A stretch of 64,000 nt of DNA from an uncultured Opitutaceae bacterium (GCA_937958045.1 CALFXL010000005.1:1-64000), one strand, 5' to 3'; numbered from the stretch's first letter, positions 7,966-17,094 are shown. Numbers and translations: made by a program. The notes: generated by a model from the letters alone, not told the origin.

Positions 7966-9792
7966 TTATTGCAAAGCCACATGCACAGGCAGACGCGCGT
8001 AGACGCCGCGCGGGTCGTTGTATTCGCTCAACATGCGCAGTTCGCTTTCCAGGCGATTCACGACCGCGCCCACCGGACCGGACAGTTTTGTGCGCGAAGG
8101 CGACAGACCTTCCACTGCTTCCGCGAGAAAATCGTTAAACGTTTTCCGTTTGGGAAACTCGCTGATCTCGTAATGGCCGAGATTGGCAGCCCGCGCCGCG
8201 GCAGCGATGGCCGCATCGAGTCCACCGATTTCATCCACGAGCCCGAGCTTCAACGCCTCCGCGCCTGACCACACGCGTCCCTGCGCGATCTCGTGCACTT
8301 GCTCGCGCGGCAATCGACGCGCTTCGGCGACCTTGCCGACAAATTCCTCGTACACCCAGTCGACCATGCGCTGGATGATCGCGAGTTCCTCGGGTGTTTT
8401 CGGACGCGAAATCGTCACCGCGTCCGCGAAGCGGCCGGTCTTCACGCGGTCAAAGGTGATGCCCAGGTTGCCGGCGAGTTTTTCGATGTCGAACTGCACG
8501 CCGAACACACCGATCGATCCGGTGATCGTGCTCGGCTCCGCAAAAATGCGTTCGCCGTATGCAGAAATCCAATACCCGCCCGACGCGGCATACGCGCCCA
8601 TGGAAACGATCACGGGCTTCTCTTTCGCGGCGAGCCGCAGCTCGCGTTGAATATGCTCCGACGCCGTGGCCGAACCGCCCGGACTGTTCACGCGCAACAC
8701 GATCGCTTTGATGGAATCGTCTTGTCGCATACGACGGAGCTCGCGCGCGAAACGCACCCCACCGACCTGCGTGCGATCGCCCTCGCCATCCACGATCGCA
8801 CCTTCGGCGTAAACAACTCCGATCGTGCCTCGACCGGAAGCGGATCTTTCCGCGATCAACGAACCTTTGTCGTCGCCGAGCGTCGCCGCATAGGCTTCGA
8901 GCGAGATTTGTTTAAACGGTTGATCCGAACCTTCGCGGCCGGTGCGGCGTTTTAAATCGGTCAGCACTTCGTCGCGATACGCGAGACGATCCACCAGACC
9001 GTTTTGCAGCGCCGACGCGGGCATGATCAATCCTTCCGCATCCACCAGCGCTTGCAGTTGCTGCGGCTGTAATCCGCGATCAGCCGCGAGATCGGCGCGG
9101 AGGTCGCCCCAAATATCGTCGAGGAGTTTCTGAAGTTGCTCGCGACTTTCCGGGCTCATGTCGCGACGCGTAAACGGCTCGATCGCCGACTTGTATTTTC
9201 CAACGCGCGTGACCTGCACGCCCACGCCAAATTTTTCCAACGCGCCGGCGAGAAAGATCGGCTCCGACGCCAATCCCGGCAGCAGCAGCACACCGTAAGG
9301 ATCGAAAACAAACTCGTCCGCGGCAGACGCGAGATACGCTTCGCGCACCGTCGCGAAATCGAGATAGGCGATCAACGGCTTGCCCGATTGTTTGAACTCG
9401 TGGAGCGCCGCGCGCGCTTCTTTCAAAACGGCAAAACCAGTTCCGTAACCTTCGGGCACGAATTGCCCGAGCATGAAGATGCCCGCGATGCGGTCGTCGT
9501 TGGCCGCGGCGCGCAGCACCCGCGTGAACTCGCGCAGTTGCCAGACGGTGCGCGTCTCTTCGCCCGAGAGCGCGGCGATCAATTCCGTGCCGTCCACTTG
9601 CGGCGGCGCATCGGTGATGTTCACCGACAAATCGAGCACGAGGTACGAACCTTTTTCGATCGCGACGGGTTTCTCCGCGCTGGCCGACGAGATGAGCGCG
9701 ACGAGCAGTCCCACGCCAATGATCACGCATCCGATCCCGCAAATCACGAATCCAGCCACTGTGCCGAGCAGAGCCGCAAAAAAGTTCTTCAT
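7966..9792 (-). CDS. sppA: Signal peptide peptidase SppA, 67-kDa type
   Basis: Membrane-anchored serine protease that degrades cleaved signal peptides. An N-terminal transmembrane segment (about 8-34) is followed by two tandem Clp/crotonase-like halves. The catalytic dyad is split as in the E. coli enzyme: lysine K201 in GKYKSAIEPF (first half) and serine S404 in GAYAASGGYWIS (second half). PGGSATASEH just before the serine is also typical. The length (608) matches the long type, not the short archaeal/Bacillus form. The active site faces the periplasm. It is the first gene of a probable sppA-sufT unit, divergent from the gene at 9968. Confidence 0.95.
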   Translation of the reverse strand: MKNFFAALLGTVAGFVICGIGCVIIGVGLLVALISSASAEKPVAIEKGSYLVLDLSVNITDAPPQVDGTELIAALSGEETRTVWQLREFTRVLRAAANDDRIAGIFMLGQFVPEGYGTGFAVLKEARAALHEFKQSGKPLIAYLDFATVREAYLASAADEFVFDPYGVLLLPGLASEPIFLAGALEKFGVGVQVTRVGKYKSAIEPFTRRDMSPESREQLQKLLDDIWGDLRADLAADRGLQPQQLQALVDAEGLIMPASALQNGLVDRLAYRDEVLTDLKRRTGREGSDQPFKQISLEAYAATLGDDKGSLIAERSASGRGTIGVVYAEGAIVDGEGDRTQVGGVRFARELRRMRQDDSIKAIVLRVNSPGGSATASEHIQRELRLAAKEKPVIVSMGAYAASGGYWISAYGERIFAEPSTITGSIGVFGVQFDIEKLAGNLGITFDRVKTGRFADAVTISRPKTPEELAIIQRMVDWVYEEFVGKVAEARRLPREQVHEIAQGRVWSGAEALKLGLVDEIGGLDAAIAAAARAANLGHYEISEFPKRKTFNDFLAEAVEGLSPSRTKLSGPVGAVVNRLESELRMLSEYNDPRGVYARLPVHVALQ

Positions 9793-9967
9793 GGTGCGCG
9801 CAACGTAGCGGGAATGACTTCCCCATCCAGTGCAAACTCATGGAAGCCGCGCGCGGACAAGACCGTAGGAAGGCCTTTATCCGCTGAAACGAACGCCGTC
9901 CCGCGCGGTTCGGCGTGATGCGCTTTTGCTCGGCAACGCTTTCGGTGCCGTTTACCGTTTGTTTTCC

Positions 9968-11479
9968 ATGGATACTTCCGGCGACCAGAAGCAATTGCTC
10001 ACGACCAACCGCAAGGCGCTCACGATCAATCTCGACGAGGCGAAGTATGGAACGTTCGCCGAGATCGGCGCGGGCCAGGAAGTGGCGCGGATTTTCTTCC
10101 AGGCGGGCGGCGCGGCGGGCACGGTGGCGAAGTCGATCTCCGCGTACGACATGAACTTCAGCGACGCCATTTACGGAAAGTCGCCACGTTATGTCTCGAA
10201 GGAGCGCCTCGCGCTCATGCTCGACCACGAATACGCGTTGCTCACGGAGCGACTCGCGGCGCAACGCGGCGAGCGCACGACGTTTTTCGTTTTTGCCGAC
10301 ACCGTTTCCGCGCGGAACTACCAAGGCACCAACGAATGCCACGGCTGGATGGGCATCCGTTTTCAAACCGAGCCCGGCGGTCCCGTCAGCGAGATCATCC
10401 TGCACGTGCGCATGTGGGACAAAGAAAACGTCCTCCAACAGCAAGCGCTCGGCATCGTCGGCACCAATTTGATCTACGGCGCGTTTTATTACCGCGATAA
10501 TCCGCCGCAGTTCATTCAATCGCTCCTCGATAATCTCGCGCCCGGACGACTCGAGGTGGACATGCTGAAGTTCAGCGGCCCGGCGTTTCCCAATGTCGAC
10601 AACCGCCTGCTCTCGCTGCACCTCGTGCAACTCGGACTCACCAACGCGGTGATGTTCGGCACCGGCGGCGAAGTGCTCCAACCCTCGGAGGTGCTTTATA
10701 AGAAAGCCATCCTCGTCGAACGCGGCAGTTTCCGTCCCGTCACGCACGTCAACGTCGACATGCTCAACTGCGCCTGCGCGCAGTTCGTCCAAGAACCGAT
10801 GGTCAAAGGCAAAGACGTCGTGGTGCTCATGGAAATCACCATGAACAACCTGCTCTCCGACGGCGATCTGGACGCGCAGGACTTCCTTTCGCGCGTGGAT
10901 TTGCTGAGCGACATCGGCTTCACGGTGCTGATTTCCAACTACTCGGAATACTACCGCCTCACGAGTTACTTCCGCCGCTACACCAAGGAAATGATCGGCG
11001 TGGCCATGGGCATCAACAACCTCCTCGAAGTGTTTAACGAGAAATACTACGAGCACCTCGAAGGCGGCATTCTCGAATCCTTTGGCCGGCTCTTCCGCAA
11101 CGCGGTCAAACTCTACATCTACCCGATGCAGCAGGCCGCCTACGATCGCTACATCGCCGGCGGCTCGTTGGCCGATGGACATCTCTCCTCCAGCAACGCT
11201 TTCGCCAGCAGCGTCTTGATCAACGCCAAGAACCTCCAAGTCGCCGATCATCTGCGCAATCTCTACGCGCATCTGCTCGAGAACCACTACATCGACTGCA
11301 TCGTCGGCTACGATCCAACCATCCTGGGCATTTTTTCGCGCGACGTCCTCCGCCGCCTCAAAGCCGGCGATGCCACTTGGGAAACCATGGTCCCGCCCTT
11401 GGTCGTCGAAGCCATCAAGAAACGCCGTCTTTTTGGCTACGGCACCGGAGCCCCGACGCCCACTCCGCCGATCGCCTGA
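9968..11479 (+). CDS. Conserved bacterial protein of unknown function, about 500 aa
   Basis: A 503-residue soluble protein without signal peptide. I recognise the start of a family seen in several phyla (NRKALTINLD, then YGTFAEIGAGQEVAR, AGGAAGTVAKS, SAYDM) and a later block TNECHGWMGIRFQ. Automated pipelines give this family conflicting names, so I assign none. Invariant-looking blocks rich in Asp, His and Trp (CHGWMGIRFQ, EVFNEKYYEHLEGGILE) suggest an enzyme. The ATG at 9968 was preferred over 9926 because the family begins near that point. It is divergent from sppA and followed by the rpsO promoter region. Confidence 0.7.
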   Translation: MDTSGDQKQLLTTNRKALTINLDEAKYGTFAEIGAGQEVARIFFQAGGAAGTVAKSISAYDMNFSDAIYGKSPRYVSKERLALMLDHEYALLTERLAAQRGERTTFFVFADTVSARNYQGTNECHGWMGIRFQTEPGGPVSEIILHVRMWDKENVLQQQALGIVGTNLIYGAFYYRDNPPQFIQSLLDNLAPGRLEVDMLKFSGPAFPNVDNRLLSLHLVQLGLTNAVMFGTGGEVLQPSEVLYKKAILVERGSFRPVTHVNVDMLNCACAQFVQEPMVKGKDVVVLMEITMNNLLSDGDLDAQDFLSRVDLLSDIGFTVLISNYSEYYRLTSYFRRYTKEMIGVAMGINNLLEVFNEKYYEHLEGGILESFGRLFRNAVKLYIYPMQQAAYDRYIAGGSLADGHLSSSNAFASSVLINAKNLQVADHLRNLYAHLLENHYIDCIVGYDPTILGIFSRDVLRRLKAGDATWETMVPPLVVEAIKKRRLFGYGTGAPTPTPPIA

Positions 11480-11554
11480 ACTCACTTAACTCCACGACGG
11501 CGGATGGGATACCCCGATAAATGCGCACGACTTGGAGGATACGTAAAATTCTGC

Positions 11555-11583
11555 TTGCGCCACTTAACGGCAAACGGGATACA
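11555..11583 (+). promoter_or_regulatory. Candidate sigma-70-type promoter for rpsO
   Basis: TTGCGC at 11555-11560 and GATACA at 11578-11583 are separated by 17 bp. Transcription starting about 11590 would give a leader of about 168 nt before rpsO. Assigned by consensus only. Confidence 0.4.
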
Positions 11584-11599
11584 CACGCCTTGCGTTAGT

Positions 11600-11725
11600 G
11601 GAAGTCCGTCCGGTTGCGGACTCCCGCCATGACTGGTCCGGCCCCCTGCCGGATTGGAACGGTGGCATCGGCCAAAACCGCGATTTCGCGGTGGCAGCGG
11701 GTGGCACGGGGCCTGCAAAGGCTCC
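11600..11725 (+). promoter_or_regulatory. Structured rpsO leader, candidate S15 autoregulatory RNA
   Basis: Four successive hairpins: AGTCCG/CGGACT (11603-11622, extended outward by two G-C pairs across a bulged A), TCCGGC/GCCGGA (11637-11653), ACCGCG/CGCGGT (11677-11692) and a final 7-bp stem 11708-11714/11719-11725 closed by a GCAA tetraloop with one internal G-U pair flanked by G-C pairs. S15 is known to repress its own mRNA in several phyla by binding leader structures that mimic its 16S site, which includes a G-U/G-C motif. The leader ends 32 nt before the rpsO ATG. Function is inferred from position and structure. Confidence 0.5.
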
Positions 11726-11757
11726 CTACAGTCGTGTAACTCCTAGACAAAAACCAA

Positions 11758-12021
11758 ATGTCCAACGTAGCAAAACCCGAAATCATCGCAGAATACAAAA
11801 CACACGATAAGGATACCGGCTCGTCCGAGGTCCAGATCGCGTTGCTCACCGCTCGCATCAATCACCTGACCGAGCACCTCCGTACCCACCGTAAAGACTT
11901 TCACAGCCGCCGCGGCCTCCTCCAGATGGCCAGCCGTCGTCGCAAGCTCCTCGATTATTTGAAGCGCACCAACCTGCCGAAATATACCGAGATCTTGCAG
12001 AAACTTAATCTCCGTAAGTAA
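11758..12021 (+). CDS. rpsO: 30S ribosomal protein S15
   Basis: An 87-residue primary 16S rRNA-binding protein of the small-subunit platform. The family pattern is clear: DTGSSEVQIALLTARINHLTEHL at about 20-43, the H-K-D-F-H-S-R-R-GLL block (residues 45-55), and RRRKLLDYLK. Length and pI are normal. No Shine-Dalgarno sequence precedes the ATG. The rpsO-pnp order is the widespread bacterial arrangement, here with a hairpin between the two genes. Confidence 0.98.
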   Translation: MSNVAKPEIIAEYKTHDKDTGSSEVQIALLTARINHLTEHLRTHRKDFHSRRGLLQMASRRRKLLDYLKRTNLPKYTEILQKLNLRK

Positions 12022-12038
12022 CCGACTTTTTCGCGACG

Positions 12039-12073
12039 CAGGCGATCCGATCGGCGGGTCGCCTGTTGTCTTT
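12039..12073 (+). terminator. Hairpin after rpsO
   Basis: Arms CAGGCGA (12039-12045) and TCGCCTG (12059-12065) with inner CC/GG pairs, followed by TTGTCTTT. A weak intrinsic terminator or a processing hairpin in the rpsO-pnp intergenic region. Confidence 0.5.
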
Positions 12074-12097
12074 ACAGACACTCGCATCGGCCGGGAC

Positions 12098-12137
12098 ATT
12101 TCCGTTTGCTTCTCGTCTTCGGGCGCCAAACGGAAAT
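12098..12137 (+). promoter_or_regulatory. Long hairpin in the pnp leader
   Basis: Perfect 11-bp arms ATTTCCGTTTG (12098-12108) and CAAACGGAAAT (12127-12137) with an 18-nt loop, 169 bp before the pnp start. In E. coli an RNase III-cleaved leader hairpin is the site of pnp autoregulation; the position here is comparable, the sequence is not. The rest of the 12022-12306 gap shows no gene. Confidence 0.5.
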
Positions 12138-12306
12138 CTCTCGTCACTGATCGAGGATTGCAGGGCCGGTTACCGCCCAACTCAAACGTCCCCACCGCTT
12201 CGTCTTAGACGGTTTTGCGGTTATGGGTGGCGTATAAACCCCGAGCATGGCTCGTCCGCGTATCGCGGGCCGCTCGTATTTTCCGGATACGCAACCGCAA
12301 CGATAC

Positions 12307-14511
12307 ATGAATCAGAAATATTCCGTCACCGTTCCCGAACTCGGGATCACCTTCTCCACCGGCTCGATCGCCGGCCTCGCCAATGGCGCAGTCAACGTCT
12401 CCGTCGGCGAAACCAACGTTTTTGTCACCGCCTGCGTCGCGCAGACCGTCAAACCCGGCCAGGACTTCTTCCCGCTCACCGTCGACTACCGCGAAAAATA
12501 CGCCGCTGCCGGCCGTTTCCCCGGTGGCTACTTCAAGCGCGAAGGCCGTCCGTCCGAAAAAGAAATCCTCACTTCGCGTCTTTGCGATCGTCCCTGCCGG
12601 CCGCTTTTCCCGGAAGGCTTCCTCAACGAGGTCCAGATCATCGGCCAGCTGATGTCGGCCGACCAGCTCAACGAAGCTGACATCCCCATGGTCAACGGCG
12701 CCAGCGCCGCCCTCGCCATCTCCGACATTCCGTGGTCCGGCCCGATCGGCGCCGTCCGCGTTGCGGAGATCGACGGCCAGTTCGTCGCCAATCCGACCAT
12801 CGAGCAGATGTATTCCTCCACGCTCGACCTCATCTACGTCGGCACCGAGAAGGACATGCTCATGATCGAAGGCTCCGCGGACCAGATTCCGGAAGACCGT
12901 TTCATCGAGGCCCTCGCCTTCGGTCATCAGGCCATCCAGCCGATCATCCGCGGCATCAAGGAACTCGTCGCCCTCTGCGGCAAGCCCAAGGCCACCTTCC
13001 CGCTCGTCGGCGCCACGCCGGAAGCCCGCGCCATCATCGAGCGCGTCGTCCCCGCCGAGCGCATCACGGAAGCCATCTTCGGCAAAGAAAAGGCCGCCCG
13101 CGGCGCCGCCGTTAAAGCCCTCAAGGAAGAAGCCAAAGCCGCTCTCCTCGCCGAACTCGGCGAAGGCAAGTTCACCGATGTCGATCTCAACGTCGTCTTC
13201 GAAGACCTCCAGTACAAAGCCTACCGCAAGACCGTTCTCGAACGCGGCGTCCGCGCCGACGGCCGCGATGCGAAGTCGCTCCGTGCAATCTCTGCGGAAG
13301 TCGGTGTTCTCCCCCGCGTGCACGGCTCGGCCATGTTCCAGCGCGGCGACACCCAGAGCATCGTGCTCACAACGCTCGGACCTACCAAGGACGCTCAGGA
13401 ACTCGACGCCCTCACTGGCGGCGCTCGTTCGAAATCGTTCATCCTTCACTATAACTTCCCACCGTTCTCCGTCGGTGAAACCGGTCGCTTCGGCTCTCCG
13501 GGTCGTCGCGAAATCGGCCACGGCGCGCTCGCCGAGCGTTCGCTCGTTCCCGTGCTCCCACCCGAAGACGTCTTCCCCTATTCGATCCGCGTCGTGTCGG
13601 AGATCATGTCCTCCAACGGCTCGACCTCCATGGCCTCGATCTGCGGCGGCTGTTTGTCGCTGATGGACGCCGGTGTGCCGATCGTCGCTCCCGTCGCCGG
13701 CATCTCCTGCGGCCTTATGACCGAAAACGGTCCGGACGGCTCGATCACCAAGTGGACGACCATCACCGACATCCTCGGTGAAGAAGACCATTTCGGCGAC
13801 ATGGACTTCAAACTCGCCGGCACCACCAAGGGCATCACGGGCTTCCAGCTCGACCTCAAGATCAACGGCCTGCCCTTCGAAATCGCCAAGACCGCCATCT
13901 ACCAGGCTCGCGAAGCGCGCATCGAAATTCTCAAGAAGATGATCGCCGCGATTCCCGCGCCGCGTTCCGACCTCAGCAAGTACGCGCCGCGCATCCAGAC
14001 CATCCAGATCGATCCGGAAAAGATCGGTCTGCTCATCGGTCCTGGCGGCAAGACCATCCGCCGCATCGTCGAAACGACAGGCGCGCAGATCGACATCGCC
14101 GAAGACGATTCCGGCAAGGTCTTTATCTATTCCAACAACGGCGAAGCCATGAACCGCGCCATCCAGGAAATCGACGCCCTCTGCGGCGGCGGTGGTGGTG
14201 GCGGCGCTCCGATCGAGGTCGGGAAACTCTATCGCGGTGTCGTCAAAGGCACCAAGGAGTTCGGCGCCTTCGTCGAATGCACGCCCGGCAAGGAAGGCCT
14301 CGTTCACATCAGCGAACTCGCCGACTTCCGTGTGCGTCGCACCGAAGATGTCTGCAAGGTCGGCGACGAAATGTGGGTCAAGTGCATCGGCATCGATGAG
14401 AAGACCGGCAAGGTCCGCCTCTCCCGCAAGGCCGCCCTCAAGGAAATGGAAGCTCAGAAAGCCGCCGAGTCCGGCGACGCGCCTGCCGCTGAAGCCGCTC
14501 CGTCCGCCTGA
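12307..14511 (+). CDS. pnp: Polynucleotide phosphorylase
   Basis: Phosphorolytic 3'-5' exoribonuclease of the RNA degradosome. Two RNase PH-like halves are seen: the first from residue 1 with FPLTVDYREKYAAAGRFPGG, the second with RADGRDAKSLRAIS and the catalytic block SGRREIGHGALAERSL-like FGSPGRREIGHGALAE. A KH domain follows (IGLLIGPGGKTIRRI) and an S1 domain (YRGVVKGTKEFGAFVE ... GLVHISEL). The 734 residues from ATG 12307 match the family; the upstream ATG at 12247 would add 20 residues without homology. The C-terminal tail is Ala/Glu-rich and short, without an obvious RNase E-binding motif. A strong intrinsic terminator follows. Confidence 0.97.
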   Translation: MNQKYSVTVPELGITFSTGSIAGLANGAVNVSVGETNVFVTACVAQTVKPGQDFFPLTVDYREKYAAAGRFPGGYFKREGRPSEKEILTSRLCDRPCRPLFPEGFLNEVQIIGQLMSADQLNEADIPMVNGASAALAISDIPWSGPIGAVRVAEIDGQFVANPTIEQMYSSTLDLIYVGTEKDMLMIEGSADQIPEDRFIEALAFGHQAIQPIIRGIKELVALCGKPKATFPLVGATPEARAIIERVVPAERITEAIFGKEKAARGAAVKALKEEAKAALLAELGEGKFTDVDLNVVFEDLQYKAYRKTVLERGVRADGRDAKSLRAISAEVGVLPRVHGSAMFQRGDTQSIVLTTLGPTKDAQELDALTGGARSKSFILHYNFPPFSVGETGRFGSPGRREIGHGALAERSLVPVLPPEDVFPYSIRVVSEIMSSNGSTSMASICGGCLSLMDAGVPIVAPVAGISCGLMTENGPDGSITKWTTITDILGEEDHFGDMDFKLAGTTKGITGFQLDLKINGLPFEIAKTAIYQAREARIEILKKMIAAIPAPRSDLSKYAPRIQTIQIDPEKIGLLIGPGGKTIRRIVETTGAQIDIAEDDSGKVFIYSNNGEAMNRAIQEIDALCGGGGGGGAPIEVGKLYRGVVKGTKEFGAFVECTPGKEGLVHISELADFRVRRTEDVCKVGDEMWVKCIGIDEKTGKVRLSRKAALKEMEAQKAAESGDAPAAEAAPSA

Positions 14512-14537
14512 GCAACGCGCCAAGTCGCTTTAATCAA

Positions 14538-14568
14538 AAACCGGAAGCCCTAGGGCTTCCGGTTTTTT
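14538..14568 (+). terminator. Strong intrinsic terminator of pnp
   Basis: Thirteen-bp stem AAACCGGAAGCCC (14538-14550) / GGGCTTCCGGTTT (14553-14565) with a TA loop and a six-T run. Because of the flanking A/T runs it may work in both directions and also stop the convergent GH105 gene. Confidence 0.93.
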
Positions 14569-14571
14569 ATT

Positions 14572-14590
14572 GCATCCAAACTTTGGATAC
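14572..14590. repeat. GTATCC-N7-GGATAC dispersed palindrome, copy 1
   Basis: GCATCC-AAACTTT-GGATAC, 11 of 12 arm positions match. Intergenic, directly after the pnp terminator. Confidence 0.7.
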
Positions 14591-14610
14591 ACGACGGACA
14601 TCGCTCGCGA

Positions 14611-16017
14611 TCAGTGGCGCACTGCAGGCACGTCCTTCGTCCACTTAAAGTGAATCGCGCTGTTCACCGAGTTCGGTCGCGCGGCGTCGATTTGCAGCTC
14701 CGGATTTTTCAAGAGCTTCATCATTTCCACGCCGGCATACACCACCGATCCGAAGAACGTCGTGTCCGAGCTCGCGCCGCGATGGAAATAATACGCGTTG
14801 TCGTTCGCATACGTCGTGCCTTCGCAAATGCCGTCCACGCGACCATCCGGAAGAATCCGCGTCGACACACCATTCCAGCCGGTGATCGCCGCCGGTCCGT
14901 AGATCGGACTCAGCCAGCCGCGATTCACGCCTTTCGCGAGTCCGTACACAAACATGGCGCTGGCCGATGTCTCCAAGTACGTCTCGCTTTTATCGAGCAT
15001 GTTATGCCACAGGCCCGTGCTGTCCTGCAGCTCCACGATCGCGCGCATGTGTTGGCGAAACTGATGCAGCACCGCATCACGGCCTTCAAAATCCTCGGGC
15101 AACACATCGAGCAGTTCCATCATCGCCATCGTGGCCCAGCCATTCGCACGCGCCCAATAGAAGCGCGGATCATAGCCATCGGTGTTCTCGCTCCAGCCGT
15201 GATCGTAGAGTCCTTTTTCCGGCACAAACAAACGCGCGGAAAGCTGCACCACTTGCTTCACCGCATCGTCCCAATACTTCCGATCGCCCGTGAGCAGCCC
15301 CATCTGCGACAGGAACGAGATTCCCATATAAAAATCATCGGTCCACAACGAACGCGGCTGCGGACGTTGGCGCGCGAGCGTGCCGTCCTCAAAGCGGAAC
15401 TGTTTGTTCGAAATATAATCCGCCACCACATCGATCCATTCGCGAAAACGCGGATCCGGATGTTTGCGATGCGTGCGAATGAGCGCCGCCGTGATCGATC
15501 CGCAATGATCGAGCGCAGACATATGAATCATCCGCGAGAAGTCGTTTCGCTTCTTCGTCTTCTCCTCCAGCGCACGGAAGTACGGCATCCACGTAAACGT
15601 GTAATCGAAGAAGCGCACGTTGTAGTCGAAGTACGACTGATCGCCCGTTTCCTCCGCGACCATCGCGAAGCCCGACATCACCACGCCGTTCGTGTAGTCC
15701 CATTGATTGAGCCCGCCATAGCGTCGATCGATCACTGCCGTTGAAATCAATCGCGAGAAATCGGGCTTCACAATTTCTTCGCCGGTCGCGTTGTCGAAAA
15801 CCTTGAGCGTGGTGGTCTGCTCCACACGCGCCTTGATTCGATCGAGCTGCGCTTTGATCGCCTCACGCGATGGCAGCGTGTACGGCACCGGATACTCCGG
15901 CACCGCGCTGACACCATCGATACGCTGCGTGTAGTCGATCTTGTCCGACGCCAGCGCCGAGGCGGCAATCAAGGGGCTAAGAATCAAAAATCCTTTTAGT
16001 CGGGTAATGAAACGCAT
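14611..16017 (-). CDS. Glycoside hydrolase family 105, unsaturated rhamnogalacturonyl hydrolase-like
   Basis: Hydrolase acting on the unsaturated galacturonyl residue left by rhamnogalacturonan or related lyases. The 468-residue protein has a signal peptide (about 1-24), so it is exported. The (alpha/alpha)6-barrel signatures are present: LDHCGSITAALI with candidate catalytic D170, TDDFYMGISFLSQMGLLTGD, FYWARANGWATMAMMELLDVLP, and GICEGT near the C-terminus. The family is YteR/RhiN-like. ATG 16017 was chosen so that the protein starts with its signal peptide. It is convergent with pnp. The exact oligosaccharide substrate cannot be read from sequence. Confidence 0.85.
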   Translation of the reverse strand: MRFITRLKGFLILSPLIAASALASDKIDYTQRIDGVSAVPEYPVPYTLPSREAIKAQLDRIKARVEQTTTLKVFDNATGEEIVKPDFSRLISTAVIDRRYGGLNQWDYTNGVVMSGFAMVAEETGDQSYFDYNVRFFDYTFTWMPYFRALEEKTKKRNDFSRMIHMSALDHCGSITAALIRTHRKHPDPRFREWIDVVADYISNKQFRFEDGTLARQRPQPRSLWTDDFYMGISFLSQMGLLTGDRKYWDDAVKQVVQLSARLFVPEKGLYDHGWSENTDGYDPRFYWARANGWATMAMMELLDVLPEDFEGRDAVLHQFRQHMRAIVELQDSTGLWHNMLDKSETYLETSASAMFVYGLAKGVNRGWLSPIYGPAAITGWNGVSTRILPDGRVDGICEGTTYANDNAYYFHRGASSDTTFFGSVVYAGVEMMKLLKNPELQIDAARPNSVNSAIHFKWTKDVPAVRH

Positions 16018-16080
16018 GAACAAACGCTGGACCTCGTCCAACACGGAGCAAGCTCCGCACGAGGTCACATCGTTGCCGCT

Positions 16081-17094
16081 TCATGCTTTCACCGGCTGCG
16101 CGGCCGCCAACTCATCGCGTACGGTTGCGAGAATTTCGTAGGAGCGCACTCGCGCCGCATGATCGAACACATGCGTGGTCGCGATGATCTCGTCGGCCTG
16201 AGTCCGTGCGAGCAGCGACTCCAATCCGCGCCGTACGCTCAACGGCGCGCCGACGATCGCTTCGCGCAAGGTGTGATTCGTCGCCGCGATTTCCGGTGGC
16301 GTGGCGATCGTCGTTAGATCGCTCACCGGCGGTTGCAGTTGTCCAGGCACGCCGCGGTGCAAGGCGATGAATTGCTGCTGCCAAGAGGTGAATAATCGCG
16401 CCGCTCCCTCGTCCGTCTCCGCCGCGACGACACCCACGCCGACCATCGCATACGGCTTTTCCAGCGCTTCCGATGGACGAAACTCACGTCGATAAATTGC
16501 CAGCGCTTCCAGCATCATATCCGGCGCGAAGTGCCCCGCGAATGCGTACGGCAAACCGAGCGCCGCCGCGAGCTGCGCACTGAACAAGCTCGAGCCCAGC
16601 AGCCAGATCGGAATCTCACGCCCTTCCCCCGGCACCGCGCGCACCGCCTGCCCCGGACGCGACGGTTGGAAATAACCCATCAGCTCAATCACATCGTCCG
16701 GAAACGTATCCGCCGCGTGAATACGCTCGCGCCGCAGCGCACGCGCCGTGCGTTGATCGGTTCCCGGCGCGCGCCCGAGTCCGAGATCGATGCGTCCCGG
16801 GAAAAGCGCGTCGAGCGTTCCAAATTGCTCCGCAATCACCAGCGGCGAGTGATTCGGCAGCATGATGCCGCCCGAGCCGAGGCGGATCGTCTTCGTGCCT
16901 TCCGCCACATAAGCGATCGCCACCGCCGTCGCCGCGCTCGCGATGCCGGGCATGCTGTGATGCTCCGCCATCCAGAATCGTTTGTAGCCGAGCCGCTCCG
17001 CATGACGTGCGAGATCGCGAGAGTTGCGCAACGCCTGCGTCGCGTCACTTCCCTGCGTTATCGGAGAGAGATCGAGGACGGATACTGGAACCAT
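16081..17094 (-). CDS. LLM-class flavin-dependent monooxygenase (luciferase-like, MsnO8 type)
   Basis: A 337-residue TIM-barrel flavoprotein using FMNH2 and oxygen. It starts MVPVSVLDLSPI, the usual opening of the MsnO8-like group, followed by YKRFWMAEHHSMPGIAS, RLGSGGIMLPNHSPLVIAEQFGTLD and GRIDLGLGRAPGTD, which are conserved family blocks. The ATG at 17094 fits this start; the longer frame to 17187 has no homology. Cytosolic. It lies between GH105 and menF on the same strand. Substrate unknown. Confidence 0.9.
   Translation of the reverse strand: MVPVSVLDLSPITQGSDATQALRNSRDLARHAERLGYKRFWMAEHHSMPGIASAATAVAIAYVAEGTKTIRLGSGGIMLPNHSPLVIAEQFGTLDALFPGRIDLGLGRAPGTDQRTARALRRERIHAADTFPDDVIELMGYFQPSRPGQAVRAVPGEGREIPIWLLGSSLFSAQLAAALGLPYAFAGHFAPDMMLEALAIYRREFRPSEALEKPYAMVGVGVVAAETDEGAARLFTSWQQQFIALHRGVPGQLQPPVSDLTTIATPPEIAATNHTLREAIVGAPLSVRRGLESLLARTQADEIIATTHVFDHAARVRSYEILATVRDELAAAQPVKA
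16706..16724. repeat. GTATCC-N7-GGATAC dispersed palindrome, copy 2
   Basis: GTATCC-GCCGCGT-GAATAC, 11 of 12 arm positions match, inside the monooxygenase gene. The spacer is GC-rich, unlike most copies. Confidence 0.5.

Noticed and set aside
11690..11726. GGTGGCACGGGG and CTCCCT before rpsO resemble a T-box antiterminator
   Set aside because: No specifier loop or terminator alternative, and rpsO is not a T-box target; the S15 leader reading explains the structure better.
12205..14523. Long open frame antisense to pnp
   Set aside because: Composition-driven frame opposite a clear PNPase gene; its translation has no family resemblance.
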